Source: Mikania micrantha
Lineage: Eukaryota > Streptophyta > Magnoliopsida > Asterales > Asteraceae
NCBI GenBank assembly: GCA_009363875.1
Contig: CM018695.1
Location: 46,619,935-46,683,934 of the forward strand
DNA length: 64,000 bases
Direction: 5' to 3'
Shown: piece after piece, positions 57,501-64,000 of the stretch
Layout: each line of letters begins with the position of its first letter
Numbering within the stretch: the stretch's first letter is position 1
Program-made: the position numbers and the translations under genes
Notes under the pieces: model-generated
What the model was told of the DNA's origin: nothing
The model's database searches: none
The model's input: the letters and a program-made list of their open reading frames with translations, nothing else

Positions 57501-58916
57501 TGGAGCTTGTCTCGGCTGGTGCATGGCCGAATGGAATATTCTGGTCGAATGAGGATGGGTGGGCCGAGAGAATGAAGGTGGAAAATGGGCAGCAGGTTGG
57601 CGAATGAGGAGGGTCGAATATGATTCATGTGGCCGAAGGGAGTCATTCGATCAGTGGGTTTTGTTTGGCCGTCAGTCAATCGGCACTAAGCCATTCGACT
57701 TGGTCATTCAGCCCACTGTAGGCACTCAATTCCCAGCAGGTTTCTCGAGTTCTAAGTGCGACCAATGAGGCTGTTCGGTGATGAGGTTGGGTAAGGACTG
57801 AGTTTCGAGAGGGTAGGGTTCGAAGTAGAAAGTGTAGAACCAGCTTTTTTGGTGGATGGTTAGAACAATGGGTACAAAACCCTATTTTTTGTGATATTGA
57901 AGCCTCATTACCTCGATTTCAGATGGTTATGGCTCTAGATCGGTTGTACTTTCATGTAGTGGAGATCAAGATCGTCGTTTGGGCTCAAGAATCACTCAAT
58001 TTCGTTGAGAAATGAATGCGTTATGGGGTTTTGAAGTTCAAATTCTAGAGAGAGGAAGTGTGGCCGGATTAGGGTTTTTAGAGAGAGAAAATGGGGGTGT
58101 TAAGTGAAGAAGATGGGTCTTTCAAGGTATTTATACCCCGAGTGAGTTCGGTTTCGTTTTTGTTGCTCGTTACGCGTTTTCGTTGCGTTTCCGGAACGTA
58201 ACGCGTGTTATTTACGTGTTTAAAATAAAAAGATTTATTTTAATTATTTTGATAAGTTTCAAAATTGTAAAACATTAAATGTTTTATTTTCTTAAATTAT
58301 TGTCGTCGGGTCGTATTTCGTTTTCGTTTCGTCGAAACGCATCACCTTCGCGCGTATTCGTTCGAATCGTCATTCGAAGGAACACGACGATGGTTTTCCT
58401 TTCCGACTTTTGTTTTCTACTTTTCAGTCATTATTTCAGAACGTTAAACTCACAGATATGTTTGTGTGAATCGTCACCCACTCAGACACACTGTCAGTTT
58501 GCTATTCTGAAATAACACTGTAATTTTGTTTAAATTGTGTTTCCTCACTGCCGGACTCAACTGAACTTCCTGTTTTCACATTGTTTTCGTTCTGATTTGT
58601 CGGTCATCTGATTCCTGTCATCTGTGGATATCAGATCGCAACCGACCTGATATTGTTATTTACTTGAACACTGTTGTTTCTCTTCTTTCGTTGTATTATA
58701 TGTACTTAGGTTTTCACCTAAATACTAACAACTATTATTTATCGTGAGTGTTGTACTTATAGTATTTAAGTTTACACATAAATACGTACAACTGTTTCTT
58801 GTATTTTGAATTCTGTTAATACAAACACTGTTCATGCACATGTATTTACACACAGTAAATATTGAAAGTACGCATACCGTATGGACTTGCCGGCCGGTCA
58901 GGTACTAGTTGTCACA
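54576..58916 (-). repeat. Tekay 5' LTR, full length
   Basis: 4341 bp, tgtcacaccctgggcc to ggtactagttgtcaca; on the minus strand it starts tgtgacaactagtacc. The TATA region is ggggtataaatacc near 58130-58142. gggccgaa/gggccaac repeats lie at 57190-57400 and cgaatg units at 57450-57720. The region 55590-56825 is missing from the partner LTR. Its length agrees with the solo LTR at 21161-36459. Confidence 0.93.
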
Positions 58917-58921
58917 TGTTG

Positions 58922-59328
58922 GGACTTGTGTTAAGTCAATAAAATTCCGATGCTTACCTCTCTTATACCATGTGTTTTGTTATAATTCCAATTTAGTGAT
59001 GGTTTCGAGAGACGGGTGTCATACATGCTCAGAGAGAATGCTAGAATGGAGTCTATGCAACACTTGTCATTTAATATTCAAACATGCTTAATTGCTTAGT
59101 TTTAATATGTAATGCAAAGACAAATTTAACGCTTCCGCACTATTTCTTATCTTGAACGGAACTTTTCAGAAAATGCTTCCATAACTCTGATTTATGAAAA
59201 CCGTTTTATTCAAGTTATTGGATGTACATATGTAAATAAAAATGCAGGTATCGCAAGTGTGATCGGAGACTGTCATCCTTCCCAATCTGTGTCACGCCCT
59301 CGATGGACTGGAAATTGAGGGTGTGACA
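58922..59328. mobile_element. Unclassified LTR-like fragment, right part
   Basis: Continuation of 45768-46664 after the Tekay insertion. It ends with a small hairpin TGTCACGCCCTC ... GAGGGTGTGACA (59290-59328), arms of 12 bp. No coding region. Confidence 0.5.
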
Positions 59329-61040
59329 TTTTGTTTATAAAAACTTAGTTTTTTTCTAATAATAATGTGTGTTGAATAAATAGAATGAATTGCCTTTTAA
59401 ATTCTTATTTTAATATCTTCAAAGATTTTCTTTAACAATTTGATGATAAGAATTATATTTTATTATTATCTTTATTTGTAATATATATTTAATTTTTGAA
59501 ATGTTTGCTTATAATGAATTTATATTTCTTTATTATTAAGAAAATCATAAAAGAGAAGTCCTTATAAATTTATAGTTTTTTAAAAATTGAATTCTTAATG
59601 CTTAATAAAAGAAAAACGAATCTTAAATTGTTAATGAAATTGTTTAAATTCAATGAGTAACTAATTTAAAATAAGAAAATACTTTTTATGATTCTGAAAC
59701 CATATATTATATTGTTTATTAGTAATTAACTAGTTTAAATATTAAAATAAAATAATTATAGGAAGAAAAGTAATTAAATTAAGCTACAGATTAGAGGAAA
59801 TAGTTATCAGAAATTTTATGATTTTTTTATAATGTTTATCAGAAAAATTGATGGAATATGGCTGAAAGAGACAAAACCAGTTCTAGTTGTCGCCTGCAGA
59901 GTTCAAACCCAGGTCTCCGCGTCCTGGCACATACGCCTTACCGATGTGATAGGCCGCGAAGAAACCTCACTAATAGATAAATATCCTCACAATGAGGTAT
60001 ATAACCACTTTGGAAAAACCCGTAGTTTTATATGCTTTTTTATAATCCTTGACAGTGATATTAATTGGTAGATAAACTTTCATCTTTTATCACTAAATCC
60101 ATATAAAAAAGTCTAATGATATTTGGGTGCCTAATGGTCTTGATCTTCTTTATGAGGTTGAAGTTTTGAGACTCATAATTAGAGATGTTAAAAAAACCAA
60201 AATTCAAAAGATTCTGAAATCCAATTAGTATTTGAAAATGAAAAACCGATCCAAAACTACATTATTAATTTCTTATTTGCTAATGATATTTGCCTATTTT
60301 GTTAGTTTTTTTTTGTATATTTTTAAATCTATAAATTCTCTATGTGGTTAATTTTTTTTGTCAGACTAATTGATTTTATTTGTGTCTCTCAAAAGTCGCC
60401 ACCAGACACCTTTGGTCTTTGATAGAAAACACATTATTTTAAATAATTTCCGTCTTGGCAAAAACTAAGCTTACTTTTATTTATTCATGCATGATATCAT
60501 GATTTTTTTTATTAAAAGCAAGTAATGATGAAATAAGGAAGATTTTCATAAAGGCTCCGTTATTTACACATTTTGTTTTTAATTTAACGCTTATCCAACC
60601 TCATATATTCTATAGTTGGTGTATACCCCCTTTAACAAACACTATTTCGACAATAATAAATATTGTATATGTCTTGTATAGGACATATATACATACGTCT
60701 CAATTAGGACATATATACATGTACAAAGCATATACAAGACCAATTGTTAAAGCCAAGAAATTCAGATAAATTATGATTGGCCTACATTCCTCCTCACATA
60801 CGCTTATACAATGCATATAAAAGACGTGAAGTTTAAAAGTTAGATGTGATAATAAGATGATCGTTTGTAAATTAGTTTATTGGCAAATATATAAAGTCGG
60901 CTCTGTCCACGTGTTTCATTGTTAAGCTCAAGTCGGTCAAGTTTTGAATCAATATCAACACAAACAATTTTAACATACCCTCATATATTTAGAATTTGTA
61001 CGAATCCCTACTTATGTGGATATATATATATGTATATATA
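59329..61040. other. AT-rich intergenic DNA
   Basis: No gene is seen apart from the SINE-like remnant at 59880-59975. Low-complexity AT-rich sequence; a repeated gacatatatacat phrase occurs near 60684-60720. Confidence 0.6.
59880..59975 (-). mobile_element. Possible tRNA-derived SINE remnant
   Basis: On the minus strand gcctatcacatcggtaagg resembles a pol III A box. About 30 nt later comes cgcggagacctgggtttgaa with the B-box-like gggtttgaac (59910-59901). Spacing and flanking words (gtgccaggacgcgg) are typical of tRNA-derived plant SINEs. No cloverleaf or complete SINE tail was found, so it is a fragment. Confidence 0.45.
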
Positions 61041-61041
61041 T

Positions 61042-61282
61042 GGATTATATCACGTGAAAACCTAATTGTAAAGAGAAACCTTTAAACTATATATGGGTCT
61101 TTCATTTGAATATTAAAAATAAATTTGTAGACCTCATTCAATCATATTTTTTATTTGAATCTCATTATTTTATTCAATTTAATGCGCATCACGTACATAT
61201 TAATTTCAAGATCTCAAATGAACGACCCCTGTAAAGTTTAAGAGTTTTCTTTATAAGATTAGGTTTTCCACGATACAATCCC
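61042..61282. mobile_element. TA-flanked MITE 1
   Basis: The left end ggattatatcacgtgaaaac is mirrored by the right end gttttccacgatacaatcc. Inner blocks taaagagaaacctttaaac and gtttaagagttttctttata are also inverted. It abuts (TA)n on the left. Confidence 0.75.
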
Positions 61283-61746
61283 TGTATACAAACATGCATG
61301 CGCGGACACACAGATATATATATACTAGTATAATACCCGCGTGATGCAGCGACAAACACAACACTTAAGTTTAGTGATTTTAATTGTTTGCATGGTTCGA
61401 TTTTAAGCAATAACCATAACAAAAGCAATTTTTAAATTTAGTAGTTAATCAAAAATAACTTTAAGTTAAAACATACAAGGCCAAATGTACAAAAAAAATG
61501 TAAAGAAATGATTTATTTATTTGAGGAATTTTTTTTATAATCATTATATCTTACTTTAGTTCTTAAAAAATACAAATGTGTGACAAAGTGAAAAGAGAGA
61601 AAAAAAATGATGTTAGATTTACAAAATCGTATCATGTGATATAAGAGTTGTAAAACTATTAATTTTAAAAAATTTAATCAAATTACTATTTTGTCATTCT
61701 AATATATATTACGTAGTAGTATCTGTGTGTAGGTGTGTGTGTATAC

Positions 61747-61986
61747 TGGGATTGTGTCATTTGAAAATCAGATATTATAAAGAAAATCCTTAAACCCTAA
61801 ATGAGACATTGATTTGAAATCTTTAATTTAAAATGTGGTCTACGTTAAATTAAATACAAAATTAGGATTTGAATAAAAAATATGGTTTAATGTGGATCAG
61901 ATGTTTTTTTAAAGATTTTAAATCCATGGGTCATATAAAATTGAAGGATTTTTTATTTAAGATCACATTTTCAAATGACACAATCA
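61747..61986. mobile_element. TA-flanked MITE 2 (same family)
   Basis: The left end gggattgtgtcatttgaaaa mirrors the right end ttttcaaatgacacaatc. Inner aaatccttaaacc, gatttgaa and aaaatatggtttaatg blocks pair too. It abuts tatatatatagg on the right. Confidence 0.78.
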
Positions 61987-61998
61987 ATATATATATAG

Positions 61999-62106
61999 GA
62001 TTAGGATCATATAAGAACTCTTGTGTAACATTCCTTAAATTAATAATAAACAATTATATTTATTAAATAAGTTATGACATCATTTGAAATTCTCATCTGT
62101 GATTTT
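61999..62106. mobile_element. Left end of a third related MITE
   Basis: ggattaggatcatataagaa follows tatatata as in the two neighbours, but no matching right end is found before the LTR that starts at 62107. Probably truncated by that insertion. Confidence 0.4.
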
Positions 62107-64000
62107 TGTCACACCCCCTGCGCCGCATGCGGAATCCACGGCACGTTGACGATCGATGGTTGAATCATGCGCAAGTATTGAAAGAAGAACAAACACAATG
62201 CATTACTAAGTTTCATAATGTTAGACATTTGTTTAATTACAGGCAATCTATCTAACTACCAAAAGAATAACTACAGACCCAAAAATATTGTTTACCAAAA
62301 TAAGACTCAAACAAGACAATTAAACAATCAGGATTAAATGAGTTTCTAATCCATCCTAGCTTATTTCTTCATCTTCTTTTATCTTAGTATGGTCTTCTTA
62401 GTTGTCTATGAGATGTTCTAAACTTGATTACCTGAAACACGTGAAAAGTAACTGTTAACTGCAAAAGTAGTTGGTGAGAACAATAGGTTTAACATTTGAA
62501 ATAATAAATCGGCAGTTGTAAACATATGAATAAAACATTTGTATGAACCTGTCGTGGATAATTGCAACATAAACTATCATCAAGTAAGAATAACGTGTGC
62601 AAACAGTCAAATGACTGTCTACTAGAAAAGCCAACATATAATCAAGTCCCAAATTACATTTGGAGTCAAAAAAGTAGTCAGCAAACACATTCAACACGAG
62701 AAGTACTAACGAGTTTACTCGAAATACTATCTCTGTGTTGCCATACCCTGTCAATATGACCTATGCTGATAAAGTTAAGTAGCAGCAAATCCATATTACC
62801 GTAACGCATCCAATTTGCAGTTAGGTTTAAAACGTATTTAAACACTAACCACAGCCTTGGTGTAACCAAAACGTGTCCCGCATTCCCTTTTTATGATCAC
62901 CTAGTACTAACATTAAAATATTAAGAATAAGATTGAATAAATGTGTCTTGATGTGTATAAGCTTGTTCACAATGATGAACCCCATTACTATCAGTTGTTG
63001 TTAAGATTGAATAAACGTTTAACTTGATTGAATACTTGTTTTGAAAACCATTGATTGAATACCTTGAGTTGAAAACAATTGATTGAATCCCATGAATGAA
63101 ATACCATGTTCAAACACCCTTTATTTGAATACCAGTGATAGTGTCCTTGTATAATAACAAGGTTTGTAAAATTAGTATTTATTTGAAAACACAAGTTAAT
63201 AGTAAAAGAGTTTATAAAACTTATTCTTGAAAAGTTTTTAACATTTATAAAACCATTTTGTGTAAAAAATTTGTTAAACAATTTAGAAAACCTTTTAGTA
63301 GAAAAGTGTTTAACAAGTGATACCTCCTTTAAAACTGTTGATAAATCATTTAGAATACTTGATAAATCCTTTAAAAATAATTGAGAAATCCCTTGGAATT
63401 GTAAAGTAAACCTCTGATTGTTGTAAAAATGTAATGAATCCTGTATATGAAATATGATAGTATAAAGATTGTTTGGTCACGTGTTTCACCCCAAAACAGT
63501 TGTAAAACAGTAAAAGAGGGGCTAGTGTTCTCACCTGACAACAGTAAACTCTGATCCTATACAAGTAGGAAGCAACAAGACCTCTAAATGATTCCTATGT
63601 CATTGTAATCATATATATAATATAAGATTTATGATTGTACATACTTTGATTGTTTGACCAATTGGTGTTACTTGTTAATTACCTTTCTTTGTATAACTTA
63701 TTCTTATGTTTAAGAGCATTATATTAACTTGTTATGTATATAAATAACATGTGTTTATGAAGTTGATACTCTTGTTCACATATTGTTTTTGAAAAGTACA
63801 TGAGGTATGTGCTTATGATAAACCCTTGGAATATTTATGTGTTTAGCCTTGTAGTTTGTGAAATGGGCTTATCATTAAGTTAAGTTTAACTTAACTAAGA
63901 AAAGGCCAATTCATGATCACATTACATTAAGCTCAAACAATAAATTTTTTAAGTTCATGGTTGTGTGATATTGATAATCCATGTGTTCAGAACACATGCA
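62107..64000. mobile_element. Start of another gypsy-like LTR, runs off the window
   Basis: tgtcacaccccctgcgccgc has the same terminal style as the Tekay and family-C LTRs. acctgaaacacgtgaaaagt and gtagttggtgagaac near 62430 and 62470 resemble family-C phrases at 11650-11690. The rest is noncoding with repeated ttgattgaatacc units near 63020-63070. The element's other end lies outside the window. Confidence 0.6.

Larger units (their letters stand above)
46665..58916 (-). mobile_element. Complete Tekay (Ty3/gypsy chromovirus) element
   Basis: 12.25 kb with LTRs at 46665-49788 and 54576-58916 and a perfect 5-bp target duplication tgttg (46660-46664, 58917-58921). It reads on the minus strand: 5' LTR on the right, iMet primer-binding site at 54560-54572, gag, protease, RT, RNase H, integrase and a chromodomain remnant, polypurine tract at 49789. 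The whole gag-pol is one frame with several nonsense codons, so it is recent but dead. The first ~190 bp of the two LTRs differ at about 8 positions by eye. Confidence 0.95.

Noticed and set aside
59880..59975. Functional tRNA gene
   Set aside because: No acceptor stem or cloverleaf can be formed; only box-like words remain.

Overview
The window is a gene-poor, transposable-element-dense stretch of a plant nuclear genome, almost certainly a eudicot. The mix of element families (a SIRE-type copia element with an extra ORF behind pol, Tekay chromoviruses with LTRs above 4 kb, Tat elements with an antisense ORF) looks to me most like the daisy family (Asteraceae); that taxon is inferred from protein resemblance, not proven. 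I see no convincing host protein gene, tRNA gene, rRNA gene or CRISPR array.

Layout. (1) 1-2072: a long foldback element with internal tandem repeats, set in TA microsatellite. (2) 2073-8466: a large Mutator-like element (MULE) carrying two minus-strand genes: a GC-rich ATHILA-ORF1-like gene with one in-frame stop, and a decayed MULE transposase whose C-terminus is an OTU-type cysteine protease domain. Its subterminal and intergenic parts are packed with inverted pairs of TACGCCACGTA. (3) 8467-11103: AT-rich DNA with several MITEs, one with a perfect 9-bp target duplication. (4) 11104-11355: a Cassandra-type LTR containing a 5S rRNA-derived pol III promoter. (5) 11356-13129: two fragments of one LTR family ('family C') in opposite orientation.

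(6) 13130-45767 is a nested stack. The base is a Ty3/gypsy Tat-lineage element (Tat-2, 36586-45767, plus strand), present only from integrase onward. Tat-1 (13130-36585, plus strand) abuts and probably interrupts it. Its 3' LTR is split by a 4.3-kb Tekay-type solo LTR (21161-36459, TSD gggat). That LTR is split by a complete SIRE-type Ty1/copia element (23238-34216, minus strand, TSD ataag). Independently, a 4-kb family-C solo LTR (40781-44811, TSD aagaa) sits in the antisense ORF of Tat-2.

(7) 45768-59328: an unclassified LTR-like fragment is split by a complete Tekay chromovirus (46665-58916, minus strand, TSD tgttg) with iMet primer-binding site, polypurine tract and a gag-pol frame broken by several stops. 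(8) 59329-64000: AT-rich DNA with a possible tRNA-derived SINE remnant, TA-flanked MITEs and the start of another gypsy-like LTR running off the window.

Nothing here looks like an intact autonomous element: every pol has stops, frameshifts or lost catalytic residues. The most unusual items are the MULE with OTU protease, ATHILA-like gene and hairpin arrays; the spliced antisense gene shared by both Tat elements; an integrase Asp-to-Asn change shared by both Tat copies; the extra ORF of the SIRE element; and CGAACC/CGAAT motif arrays in unrelated LTR families.
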